64,000 bases of DNA from Zonotrichia leucophrys gambelii (taxonomy: Eukaryota > Chordata > Aves > Passeriformes > Passerellidae): assembly GCF_028769735.1 (NCBI RefSeq), contig NC_088179.1, positions 11,065,950 to 11,129,949 on the forward strand, read 5' to 3'. Within the stretch, counting starts at the first letter, position 1, and the number at the start of each line of letters is the position of its first letter. A program made the translations under genes and the position numbers. Of this stretch, positions 1-11,534 are shown one piece after another. Under the pieces are notes generated by a model. The model was not told the DNA's origin, did no database searches, and was given only the letters and a program-made list of their open reading frames with translations.

Positions 1-2570
1 AGGGATGAGCACCACAGTAACAATATTCCTCTCTCTGCTGTCACCTCCAGTCATTGTCTATTCAGGTGTCTCAGCTGTGTCTGTTCCAGCAGCCTGAGAG
101 AACGGGATGTCACTCAAGATTTGTGTGACATCTGAAGCCTGTCACTGCTGCTGCCACACAGCCCTAGCAGAACACCTGGAGTAGCACAAGAGGATGTTAC
201 AGTAACACTTCCCTGGGAGGGGGTGGCCTTTTATTGGAAATTATGGCACTGTGATGAAAGGGATCAGAGTTCAAATTCCTGACCCTTTTTTCCCAAATTT
301 TTCACATAGCTTCATGTCAGGTAGTGTTGCATAGTTTTTCTTCATGACATTTTGAAACAAGATGTTTGAGGTTTGGAGTTAACATTAGGGATTGACATTT
401 CCTTTCTGAAATGGAATGCTTTGTTTATAAACAACTGAAAACACTTGGCATCTTTCTTACTGGTATTCGAGTCTTTAGAAAGTTAAATGCCTCCCACAAG
501 GAAAAGTGTTTTAAAGAACAAGTTACTATGTCAATGATACAGGTCTGGCAAGTGCTTCCTATCTCAATGCTACACACAGCACACCAAAAATTTAGAATTT
601 AATGTTTCTTGATTCTTTAAAGTTAGCATCCATAGTAGCAGGTTAGGAAATTCAGCAGGTAGATGAGTCCCAGGTGTATGCCATCATGGCAGCTGCCAAA
701 AATTTACTGAGGTGCTCTGTTTTTTCTAAATTTAAAACTAGGATTATGTGTTACAAAATATCTTGTTTGGTCCTTTTAGGGTGCTTTTTTCTTTCTTTTT
801 TTTTTTTCAGTTTAATAAATTTTGGTTGGTGACCAGCTTTGCTATGACTTGTCAGCAGAGGCTGTCTATTGTTTGTAAGATACTTTAGCAAAACATGAAC
901 TGGAGAAGAACTGAAATACAAGTTTAGTTGCCTACAACTTGACATGTAGGCACACTGACAGGAAAATGCATGACTTTATCCAATGATATAAGGAAGTCAA
1001 ATACCTCACCACAGGTATTGGATTAATCTTCATTACTTTTACAAATTTATTTATAGCATTTATTTATTTCTGCAACTACTAATATTTGTACGTTACATAA
1101 AGACTGATGTAATTCTTATAAGAGCTTACTAAAGTTTAATATTTTATTCATGCCTGGAGTTCTGTGCAAGTTTAAACAGATCTGATCTGCAAGATAATAA
1201 GATGAGTCTCTTTGAACTGGACACTTCTGGATGCAAATGATGGCTCAGAAATGTAACTGAACTGTAGAGGTTTGGTTTGCTGTGGTTTGTTTTGAAGATC
1301 AGAAATGCCTACACTGTGCAAAACTGATCACACCTTGAAAGGACTTCTTATTTCTGTCTGCCTGACAAGTCTTTTGAACTCTTTGCCTCTGTTGCCCTCT
1401 CTAAGATGAAGCGGCATGTTTTCATTTTCTAACACTGATGCTGTCATGAAAATTGATTTGGAGTTAATTGGTAAATTTCACCTCTCTTGCCTGTGCAAAA
1501 CCCTGAACAGGGTTACTGACAGCCTGCATTACTTGAGACCAAGTGTTTCTACCAACAAGGTCGTTAACAAGTGCTTTAGAGTGAAGAAGAGCTGAATTAT
1601 TTATTGTTAGAGTCACATCAGAATGATTTACAGGTCACTATGGTTTCATTTTTTTCATGTTTATTTTCATCTATTTTGAATACCTTCATTAGCAGATTAA
1701 AGCACCAGTTTCTTGGTTTCCTGCCAACAAGCCATTGCTGCCCTGATTTGTGATGTGTTTTAAGTACAAATCAGGTTATGTCTTGCAAAAACATCATAAA
1801 TAATTTGGTTTTCTGCTATAATTGTATCTGAAATGCCTCACATACAGGTTATAGAAATTCTAAGAATTAATCCCTTCAATATCTCAGTAATGAGGTATTT
1901 TTGGCAACACCTTTAGAGAAATCCAGCTCTGATCTTTCATATATGTTGTCTTGTCTCATATACAAAAGGAGACTGACTTTTAGTGAGACATATTTCTCTC
2001 TAAGTTCCAATCACTAAATATTTTCAAATAAAAATTATTCTAAGAGAGTGTCATATTGACAGGGTTTTGACAGAACCTGAAGAGGGCTCAATTGGCTTCC
2101 ATACCAATTTTGCTTGATCTTAAAAACTGTATGAAGAAAAACACAGTAAGATTTTTATATATCAACTTGTATAGAAGAAAGAGTTCCTTTAAATAAAACT
2201 ACTTCCCAAACTATTCAAAAATTTTTATTTAACAGAAATTAGCTTCTCCATCCTTCTATGGAATGTGCTAGTTAACTGTCCAAAATTGAAAAGAGACAGG
2301 AAAATTCTCTCAGGTGGAGTAAGTTACTTTTACACTAAACTCTTGCCTGGATAGATTTTCTTTAATAATCTTGAGTGCATTGTCTCTTGAGTATATTCCA
2401 GTACTCCCTTGAGTATATTAATTTTCATTAATTCCTTCAACATTTAAAATACTAACAAACTGTAAAACTTGAATTTTTAATATCATTTCTATCTTGTATT
2501 TCTGTAACTCTCTTCTTGTCCTGGAATAATTAATTTTTATAGGGAATGAAATAGAGCCAGTAGGACTTAC
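1..2570 (-). other. PCOLCE2: PCOLCE2 intron 6 (partial)
   Basis: AT-rich intronic sequence downstream of exon 6 and reaching the window edge. I looked for the Cys-rich NTR exons (a CQQKC-like start, a VVCKQC-like motif) on the minus strand and saw none. It holds a T-rich tract near 785-808 and no recognisable repeat. Confidence 0.8.
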
Positions 2571-2725
2571 TTGAGGTAGCAGGGACTGTTGTGGTTGTAG
2601 GCAGAGCTGTAGTTGTGGGTAACTTTTTTGGTCTAAATTTGTAATGGCCAATAAAGCCATCAGCTGTTAAGCTTAAATCAGATAAAAACTGAATGAGCAG
2701 CTCATTTTTCTCAGACAGAATAGGC
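2571..2725 (-). CDS. PCOLCE2: PCOLCE2 exon 6 (end of CUB2 and Thr/Pro linker)
   Basis: Encodes the last base of Ala238 and residues 239-289, ending one base into the next codon. [20 protein letters not shown] completes CUB2, with Asp254 as the third acidic calcium ligand. It continues through [13 protein letters not shown] into a Thr/Pro-rich linker (about 274-289), likely O-glycosylated, which joins CUB2 to the NTR domain in the family. The acceptor is CTATTTTAG and the donor A|GTAAGT (phase 1). The remaining roughly 125 residues (NTR domain, heparin-binding in the family) are not in the first 2.57 kb and must lie left of the window. The gene is therefore partial here. Confidence 0.97.
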
Positions 2726-3980
2726 CTAAAATAGAAAAACAAAATAAAATATTTCCATTCTTTCACATGTCAAAGCCAAAAAGCATTAATAACATTCTTT
2801 AAAAAAACCCCAACACTCCAGACTAATACTGAAAAATACACAATTCTTTGCTGGCATGTCACACACTGGTGTTTTGAGGATGAAACTCATTTCCACTAAT
2901 CACCTGAAACTCTTGATTCCTGAAGTTTATGCCAATATGAGCATTGTTCAATTCTTCCCAGTGACTTCATTGCAAACTTCACTTCCATGAAACGGAAGGG
3001 GTCAGATTAGGAAAGTGGGAAAATACGTTGAAGAAATCCTCTGTACACAGGGGAAGTAAGTAAATGGGATGTTTTAAAATTTGGTTTTGTTTAGTAAAAA
3101 AGGAAAGGCTATGAAAATTCCTTAAGTACTGGACTCTGCAACTCTTCAAGAAACCTAGCAAAAAATAAAATGTTTTGGGTTATTACTTCTGTGGGCTCAC
3201 TTTTTGTCAATTATTACATTTTGATTACCCAGAATTTTTTTGAAACCCTTAATGAAGTCTTTGAAGTAAAAACTTGTCATTGTTTTCCTTTTTTTTGGCA
3301 GATTATCAGAAATCAGTTTACTCTGATGGCCAGGTCTGACTTAACCAAAAGTAAGGGGCTGATTAACTGGAATTCTCTGGATTTACAGCTGCCATGGTGG
3401 GTGCCCAGATTAGACTTTCCTTGCTGCAGTATTGACACAGCCTGTGGATGTAGAAGGGCACTGATTATCAGCTGCCAAGAGCTTTGTTCTGCTTCCTGAA
3501 CACCAGGACTACAAGGCCAAATTTGAAAGATCTGACCCAATCTGTGTATCCTGTCTTTTTAAAAAGGGCTGAGAGGAAAGTGAGTCAGATAGAGTGAGGA
3601 ATGAGCCAAGGGGCCAGAGAGCTCAGCTGGGTCCTGGTCCTTCAGTATCTATAATCCAAACATCACATCATGTTCATGTTCAGCTGCCATTCCTATTGGT
3701 GCCACACCAGTATCAGGAGCACTGGGGTTGTCACACAGTGGCTGATGAGGCTTGTGGGACAGCAGAGAACATGGGCTGGGGCCAGGGTTAGTCATGGAGA
3801 GAGAGAGAAAATAGAGAAAACCTAGAGAGACAAGATACTAAGCAATTTCTACATGTTCTGTTGGAGGTGCAAAACATGGCATTTAATTTAAAGATTAAAA
3901 TCTTTTAGAAGCCTTGGACAGAGCTGTTGGCAAAATGACCCACAGTGGCAGTGAAGTTCCCAGCTAAGGAAGTTACTTAC
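2726..3980 (-). other. PCOLCE2: PCOLCE2 intron 5
   Basis: A 1.25-kb intron with canonical GT and AG ends. It holds a GA-rich patch near 3796-3835. No repeat or RNA gene is recognised. Confidence 0.85.
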
Positions 3981-4117
3981 GCTGGTGGACTGTCTCCACA
4001 GTACTTCCCAATTCTTTTGGCATCATTGATCTCCCCACCATTGAACACTGAAACGTAGTCATATCTGCAGTAGTTGTCTCTTTCCACATCAAACTTCTCA
4101 AATTTTAGCTCTATTAG
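3981..4117 (-). CDS. PCOLCE2: PCOLCE2 exon 5 (CUB2 core)
   Basis: Encodes residues 193-237 plus two bases of Ala238. It reads [25 protein letters not shown] and on to [11 protein letters not shown]. Cys209 and Cys232 form the second CUB2 disulfide. Glu204 and Asp212 are the first two acidic ligands of the CUB2 calcium site. The acceptor is TTCCCTTTAG and the donor GTAAGT (phase 2). No single open frame of 60 codons covers it with a start, so simple ORF listings miss this exon; it shows only when the splice sites are read. Confidence 0.97.
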
Positions 4118-6919
4118 CTAAAGGGAAAATGGAAATAAATCATTAAGGATTTGACATGCAGAATTTATTAACAGTTCTTGTATTAAGTGACATCTTCATA
4201 TAAAGTACTATTTATTTTTTCTTTCAATAAAGGAAAATTCCTTAATCCACTTAATTGTGAAGTATTTTAATCCACATGACCTCTCCAACGAATAGTTCAG
4301 CATATGACTCTAGTATTCTGTAAAATGTTTTCTTCTCAAATGTATGCAAGTTCAATAACTTCTGATAAAGCTATTATTATGAATGAATGTTAGTAGGTGT
4401 TGGGTGTTACAATGCTCTTAAAATAACTACAGCAAGTGTAAGCAACAGAAAAGGGGCTTTTAATGTCATTGCATCTTTCAAGATACACTAAAGAAAAAGC
4501 AAAGGCAAAGCTGATACAAGGCATTTCACTGACTTCATTAACAGCAGGGCTTAAATCACTGTGGTTGCCAATGCTGTGTATACTTGATGCAGAATTAAAA
4601 CCATTAGAAATTAAAATGTTGATAGAAAGAAAATTAGCAAATAGTAAAACTAAACCCAAGAGAAAGTAAATACTGAAAGGAACAGTGTTTCCATGTCAGA
4701 TTCCCATAATTGTTGAGGCTTTACAAGTCATAAATGTGAAATAGTATCATGCTGGTATTTCAGTATTTATGCTATTATCTCCAATTACTTTTATTTATGG
4801 AATTTTCTACTTAAAGAAAAAAAAATGTACAAGAAAACAGAAATGGAATCTACTACTCTGGAGTTCTGCAGAATGACTCTGTCAGTCAAGTGGGCAAGGA
4901 AGGGAAACACAACCCAACTGCTGCATGGAAACAGAGGTAATATATGCATTTAGGTTGCTTCTTTAGATGAAGCACAACAGTATTTAAATCATCTTCCCAT
5001 AAATAGCAGAAATAAGGCTTGAACGACAAGACTGATTTATGCTGATTGTAGATCAACCTTTATAAAGATCTGACTCAAAGATGGTATTAAATCTTTTAAG
5101 ATTGTATTAAAAAAAAGAAGTAATTTGTACATGGCATGTACTTTATTTGATTACTGACATAGCAAAAGTTATCTTGTTCTACATTCATAGTAATGATAGC
5201 CTGTTATCACCTGATGTCTTAGTTTTGCTTGGATATAGTTTTGCACTATTAAGATATTTAGGGCATAATTTTGTTTCCCATAAAGTATGAGTAACCTTGG
5301 GGGACTTGATTTCAGAGATGACTAACAGGCTTGTTTCAAAACCCTCAGTATCATGATGAAAAAATGCACTTTAAATGGAATACCCATCTGAATAACATGC
5401 TTGTGATCAAAAAACATGGTAAAGAAAGAAGTAGTGCAACTGGGAATAGAAATGCTAAATTTTTCCATAGCACTGATAAGTATTTCATGATAGAATAGAA
5501 GCTCTTCATGATCAGGAGAAGCTCCTTCATCTTCTGTAATAAATTAAGTAATTATTGGTTTGTATTTGAAGCAACAAAACAAGAGTGCCTTGTTTTACTG
5601 ATCACTTGCTTATGAAAGGGAAATAGAGATAACACCTAAATTCTGGCAAATGGAAGACTGGGGAGCTTTTTCTGTGCACTTGAAGAGAGACACTTATTCA
5701 CTACTTAATGGAAAATGGCACTGTCAAGATGCTGCTTTTTTCCATGCAAACAACCACTGCTGCAGTACATGAATAATATATATTTGGAAACAGGTAGATT
5801 TGTGGAATAGAATCATCAAAAGGCACAGGATATAAAGCCCTTATTTTTATGCTGATATAGCCTTTCTCAAATCATCTCTGTGAGCTTAGGAAAAGTTCTT
5901 AGGCTTATCTAGAGACATTTGGAAAGCACCAAAGTAATCTGCAGTTTACAGATAAGGGTTTAAAAATCACTGCCTATCTATAGGATTGTTAAATGGCCTG
6001 TATCTAGCAAACAAGGAACGTGCATTAAAAAGGAATACAGGCAAGACTAAGCTGACATATTGCTTCAGTTCAAGGGAGGAACTGTCTTGGTAAATGCAAA
6101 AGTAGGAAAGATCAGAAGAATGTATTTATCTGGGGCAGCTTTTTTTATTTCAAGGATTAGTCATGAGCGGAAGATGAAGAGGAAAGTCATCTTTATATGT
6201 AAATGAATTTTAAAAGCTGAATGTGGCAAAAAAAGCAACCTACCAAACGTGATTGTCAACCAAAACATTCAATCACTGTATACCTCCTGCTAAGATACAG
6301 AGCAGATGGCTCAGCAGCAACCAGAAAATGTGCGGCTAGGATTGAGATTTGCCCTAGAGTGTAGGGAACACACTTGTGTTTGCCATGCGTGGCACAAGAG
6401 CCCTCTCAGTCTGCAGGCACATCTCAGCTCCTAATGAAGTGGCAACATATGCTCTCATGGCGTCTGGCTAATAAAGCAAGCATGTTATGCGATGGAGCCT
6501 TCAAAATACAAAACAGAATAAACTGCTTTTATTAAATTCAATCAGCTCCACCTGGGTACCTCAATAGTAAATGCTCAAACATTGTTAGACTTAAATGGTC
6601 ATCATCACGTTTGGTGCTGAGATGATCACATGCCCTGACTTCATTTGCATGGTATTTTTTGAATTAAGAAAATAATGTTTAAACCTTCCTGGGCTTAAAA
6701 GCCTCAGCAGTCACAGATGCTTTAATGGGTTTCATTTAGGGGAGTGCACCAGTGCGTGGCCCTGCTGAGGAAGCACAGGAGTCACTGGGGCGAAGGGGGA
6801 GCGGAAGGCGGGACGGGCGGAGCGTGGCCGAGCCTGTGCCCGCCGTGCCATCGCAGTGTCCCGGGCCAGCGTGGGTCCCTGCAGGCAATGGAAGCTGAGC
6901 TGTGCCAGCAGGGCCTTAC
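4118..6919 (-). other. PCOLCE2: PCOLCE2 intron 4
   Basis: A 2.8-kb AT-rich intron bounded by exon 4 (GTAAGG donor) and exon 5 (TTCCCTTTAG acceptor). The end next to exon 4 becomes GC-rich. No further element is recognised. Confidence 0.85.
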
Positions 6920-7044
6920 CTGGTTCTTCGGGGCCACGATGTGCCAGGAGCAGGTGACACCCGCGGGATAGTCCCGCTCTGGCCAGTTGGGCGTGTGGAA
7001 GGAGCCCGAGGGTTTCTCCAGCCGTCCCCCGCAGTACTGGTCCC
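6920..7044 (-). CDS. PCOLCE2: PCOLCE2 exon 4 (start of CUB2)
   Basis: Encodes the end of Gly151 and residues 152-192, from DQYCGG to APKNQ. This is the start of CUB domain 2, with Cys155 and Cys182 as the first disulfide pair and the conserved [19 protein letters not shown] stretch. The acceptor is CCTTGCAG (phase 1) and the donor CAG|GTAAGG (phase 0). The exon sits in a locally GC-rich patch (about 6.75-7.25 kb), so long open frames on both strands overlap it. These are shadows of the exon. Confidence 0.98.
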
Positions 7045-8617
7045 CTGCAAGGCAGCACAGCGGGGCCCTGAGGGCGGCGGCCGTGCTGAGGGAGCCTCGG
7101 CCACAGCCCGCCCAGACACGGCCGAGCCCTCCGCCCCACCTGGGGCACCTCTGGGAAAACACAGCTAATAAACGGCAGCAAAACAGAGAGAGAGAAGCAT
7201 TCCTGCAAACGCTGGAGGAGGAGAAGCCGCAGGTACTGGAGGAGCCATCCCACAGCCCGTGGCAGCAATGGTGGGGCCAACATGCACTTCCAAAGGAACT
7301 GCAGCCTGGGGAGTGTTCTTGATGGAGAGGGGTCTTTTCTTCCATTTCTCCTGCCCTCAGTTCCAAATTAAAAACTCCATCAGGTGTGTAATCCTTATCT
7401 ACAGTATTACTATGAACCTTCTCATTAAATTAACTATATCCGGGCAAGGTTATTTAATGTATCGTTCAATACAAGGTTACAACTGGTAGGCCTGATAAAC
7501 TACTCACCACCTGCACTGCCTCTGCCCAACAACCTGTCCAGTCTGGTATCATACCAATAGCAAAAGCCTTGTACAAGAGTCACTAACTAGGGCAATACCA
7601 CCTTCCTGTGACCTCCCAGCCTCTCACTGTTCATACTCTTCCCAAGCACCAGGCAATGCCTTTATGTTTAGTAATACCTGATGAATTTTGCTTTGATGTT
7701 TTTGTAAGTGGTTTTAAACCAGGACAGAAACAGACAATCCACAATATCCCCTGGTACAGTGTTCTACTGCTTCACAGGCCACAGAGAAAAAACACCCTCT
7801 CCTTTCCTTTGCAGCCACTTGCTCATCTGGTTTTTATGTTGCAAGAGATGGACCAAGGTCCATGTTCCTCCACACCACACTTCCTCCCCACCAGGCATGA
7901 TTTCATAGCCCTCCCTACAGTCCCTTTGACTTTCTCTTTTCCAGCATGAAGAAGTTCATGCTGTGCAGTTGATCTTATGTTTGTGGTGCTCTTTTAACTC
8001 TATCTTACTTGTTGTCTCTGATTCCTTACTATAATTTGATCATATTCAGTTCTGAGATGGGAACATCAGAAAGGCACACTTTATTCAAGATGTACATGCA
8101 TTAGGAATTTATAATGGCATGGGTTTTGTTGTTGTCGTTTGGTCTTTATTTTCTTTCTAAAAATTATTACATTTATGCTTTGTTTTGGATGATGCTGAAT
8201 TGATGCTCAACTACTGTATTCATAAATTATCTACTTTAAACCTAAGATCTCATTCCAAAACAGTAAGAGTCAATTCAGAACCTGCTGTACTGTACACAAA
8301 GTTAGGGTGTTTTCCCCTTATGTGCAACATTTATCTATATTGGATTTCATTTGCCCTTTTAATGGCTAGTTATTACCAGTTTACTACTATATACAGTTCT
8401 CTCACTACTCTTAGACTGTCAGCCTTTCTCCTTACTATGTGATGAACCAAGATGGCTAAACAGTTACACTTTGCTTTTTGCTAAGCAAGGTAATTAATAA
8501 ATATGTTGAATAGCACAATCCTTAATATCTCTGGCACCAAATCTTTAAAAGCATTAATGTGGCTCTGGATAGAGCCGAGTAATATTTGTCTTCAGCACAT
8601 ATGTAATGGTGAATTAC
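7045..8617 (-). other. PCOLCE2: PCOLCE2 intron 3
   Basis: A 1.57-kb intron. The part next to exon 4 (about 7.05-7.3 kb) is GC-rich and open in several frames, but those frames show no family resemblance. The rest is AT-rich with nothing recognisable. Confidence 0.85.
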
Positions 8618-8873
8618 CTCTTTCATTTGGTTCTGCTGCAGAAAACTTGGCAATGAATCCACTCCCAGCAGTATTGGCATCTGAAGTCATCTGCACCAAC
8701 ATTTTATTGCTGCTGGACACCAGGGCCCCTGGTTTGACGGTGCCACAGAACCGGCCGATGCGCTGCCCGCTGCCGTGGCCGCTGTAGATGTCCACAAAGT
8801 CATAGCGGCACAGGGCGTCGCTCTCCAGGTCCAGGTACCGGAAAGAAAGCACCACCACCTTTCCCTCTGGGAC
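8618..8873 (-). CDS. PCOLCE2: PCOLCE2 exon 3 (rest of CUB1)
   Basis: Encodes residues 66-150 plus the first base of Gly151, completing CUB1. It opens VPEGKVVVLSF and contains the CUB core CRYDFVDIYSGH and IGRFCGT. Cys87 and Cys108 form the second predicted disulfide. Glu82, Asp90 and Asp130 occupy the positions of the calcium-binding acidic triad of CUB domains, so a calcium-dependent procollagen-binding surface is expected (inferred from the family). The acceptor is GTGCAG|GTC and the donor GAG|GTAATT. It is the longest PCOLCE2 exon here and lies 7.4 kb from exon 2. Confidence 0.98.
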
Positions 8874-11051
8874 CTGCACAGACAGGGAGGGAGGGACACA
8901 TGCATCTGCAAGTGTGACCACATATCCATCAGATCCACTGTTTGCATGACTGCTTTCACACCCTTCACCTCCTGCTCAGATGAGCTCTTTTTGTCAACTG
9001 CATTCCAGGCACAGCAGTTTCTAAAGCGACTTGGACCAATCCTTAGTACAAGGCTCTGGCCATCTCTTGCCATTATCTTGTTTCTGATCCAGAGTATCTG
9101 CTAGTCTGGCTCATGCAGTTAATTATAAACCAGTTCAGCCTGGTGTGTTTCTCTTATTTTCTGCTGAAAGTGTAGAATCAGCCATGCAGCTCTCTGTCAC
9201 TAAGCAAGGTGAGGAGGATGAGATTAATATGAAAAAAATATGGAAAAAATAATTTACCATTTTAAACAAATGAAATTGCCTCTCTCTCTGATTTGTGTTA
9301 CCAAGTTTCATAGTTTGAAGGAGTTTTTTAATTTACTGACATACATCTCACATTTATAAATAAAATTGGAAATTTTATGGCTGACACTTTAAAACCCTAA
9401 TAATTAGTTACTGGAGTGGCTGCAGTGAAATAATTATATCTGGAAAGACAATGTAAAACTATAAACAGAGAATTCAAAAGAACCACTAGTGGGTGTCCTC
9501 AATACAGAAGAGAGTTTTGTTTTCTGAAACATCTGAGGAAACATAAGTCAGGGCAAATCTTGTTACATGTCTGCACGTGGACATTGCAAAAGAGACAAGA
9601 GTACAGAGAAGGATGTAAATTAAGACAACATAATCGTTTACCAGGAGAAGAACATTTCCTGGGATACAGTTACAAGCTTTTAAGAGAAAAGTCAGCATAC
9701 TGAGAAGTGAAAACTATTCTAATAAAGCACTTAATGCTGTGTAACAGAACTGAAGAAGGGAAACAGTATTTTAAAGTATAGAGGGACCCTAGACAGGCAA
9801 GTGTAATTATGTACATTCAATCCATATCATGGTAGAGTGGTTAGCTATTAGAATAATTGCAGCTGTTCTGCTTTACTGAGACACTACTATAATTTTCTGC
9901 TTTAAACATACACTTAATATATCTGCATTAAGTTCATATTTAAGCCACATTATTTAAGAGTTCATGAATTTTTTTCATTCCTTAACAGTGACTCATTTTA
10001 AAACACTGGTTTGAAATAAACTAAAACTAAACTGTTCCTATATGAAATTGTCAAACTGTTTTAACATTGAGTCTCAACAGTTAAAAATTGCTTGTCAAGT
10101 ATAGATGGAAGTGTTATAAATGAAAGTGACTGTTTTAACCCACAGAAGATACTGATAGAGGCAGCAGCTCTAGATGTACTGGAAAATGTGCTGTAGGTGT
10201 GTTCAGGTTACTCTCTCATGTGGCTGCTTTTATGCCCAGTGTTGATATTGATCCTGCAGCAGGACAGACTTCTGCTTGAGCTGTTCTCAGCTGCCCAGGG
10301 TCCCTGTGCACACTTCCTGACCAGCTCCACTGCACTTCCTGCTGCTGCTTTCAGGGAATTTTCCTTTGAAGTTCAAAGTTCTCTCAAAAATGCATTCAGG
10401 TCCCCTGTGCTGATACACATCACTGCTACTACTACAAAACCACAACCCGTCTAATCTTGAATTTATTCCTTGAATCACTGCTCTCATATCTAAATCTCTT
10501 ACCACATTCACTTGTCTTCTGGTCTGAATCCCTAAGGAGAATAAGGCTTGGTCATTTTAACATAAAATGAGCTAAAATGAATTTGGTATTCCTGCCAGAA
10601 GATCTGAATATTATTTACGGTTATACTACAAACTCTGTGTGACTGGACAAGTCAATTCAGAAATGCTGACAGTAAAGTTAGTTAGATGAAGTCAAATTTA
10701 GGCAGTTAGATGACAGAAGCCTTTTTTCCAGAAGTATGTATGTAAAATAGCATATGCTCTTTTGGGGTGGAACAGTCATTCTCATGTTTGTACAACTGGT
10801 ATGACAGGATGCAAATGGAGCAACCTTTAAAGGTTATCATGTTTTAAAATAAACTATCATGCCTACAGTTAGGTTTGTCCAACATATCCCACAACAGTGT
10901 CTTGCAGCTTTGGCTAAAACTTGCCCGTCTTTAAGATATTTCCCCTTTTCCTTCTCCTGTTTCTGAAAACTGAGCAGAAGTTGCTCTAGCATATTACATT
11001 AAACAGTTTTATCAATGCTTAGGAGATTTTTCCCTGTTTTCTCAGCCTGAA

Positions 11052-11098
11052 TTCCTTCTTTGAATATACCTGCTGTCTCCCAGAGTTCAAAGAAGGAA
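11052..11098. repeat. 13-bp perfect inverted repeat
   Basis: Arm TTCCTTCTTTGAA (11052-11064) is matched by its exact reverse complement at 11086-11098, with a 21-nt spacer. It could form a short hairpin in RNA. The stem is too short for a typical pre-miRNA. Confidence 0.8.
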
Positions 11099-11483
11099 GT
11101 GGAAATGTGAGAGGTGGCTGGTTCTGGGGTACAAAAAGGTCATTTTGCTGTTTTTGTAGAACTGCACTCAGATTTAGCCAAGTGGTTAGTGCTCAGTAAT
11201 GCTGATGGTGCTCACTGACAGCTTTGTTCTAGGAGTGCACTGACCCAGCACTGCTCTACTCACACCAGCCCCAAGGCACTCACTCTGCCCCTGGGCATGC
11301 CACTCTCTTGGGGACAGAGGGAAACAGGGCATGGGACAGACCCCTGGCTCAGGAGGGAGAGGATGACAAAGCAGCCAAGCCCCAGCTGCAGTCAGCCATT
11401 CACTCAAGCCTTAGGTTTTCTGGTTCATGGTATCAGCCATTCTGTGCAGTGTTCTGCTTCCTCCTCCTCTCCCCACCACTGGC

Positions 11484-11534
11484 TATACTGTACTGTACTG
11501 TACTATACCATACTACACTATACTATACTGTACT
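11484..11534. repeat. TACTG/TACTA pentanucleotide microsatellite
   Basis: About ten copies of a five-base unit, mostly TACTG and TACTA with a few point changes, in PCOLCE2 intron 2. A likely length-polymorphic locus with no evident function. Confidence 0.9.

Noticed and set aside
785..840. T-rich tract followed by CAG on the plus strand resembling an acceptor
   Set aside because: The gene here is on the minus strand and the following sequence has no coding character. It is a simple T-run.
1..2570. Search for the PCOLCE2 NTR-domain exons
   Set aside because: No Cys-rich NTR motifs in any minus-strand frame, so these exons are judged to lie outside the window.
6732..7366. Minus-strand frames of 183-194 codons
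   Set aside because: One is read-through of PCOLCE2 exon 4 into its flanking introns and the other is a shifted frame. Only 6920-7044 is coding.
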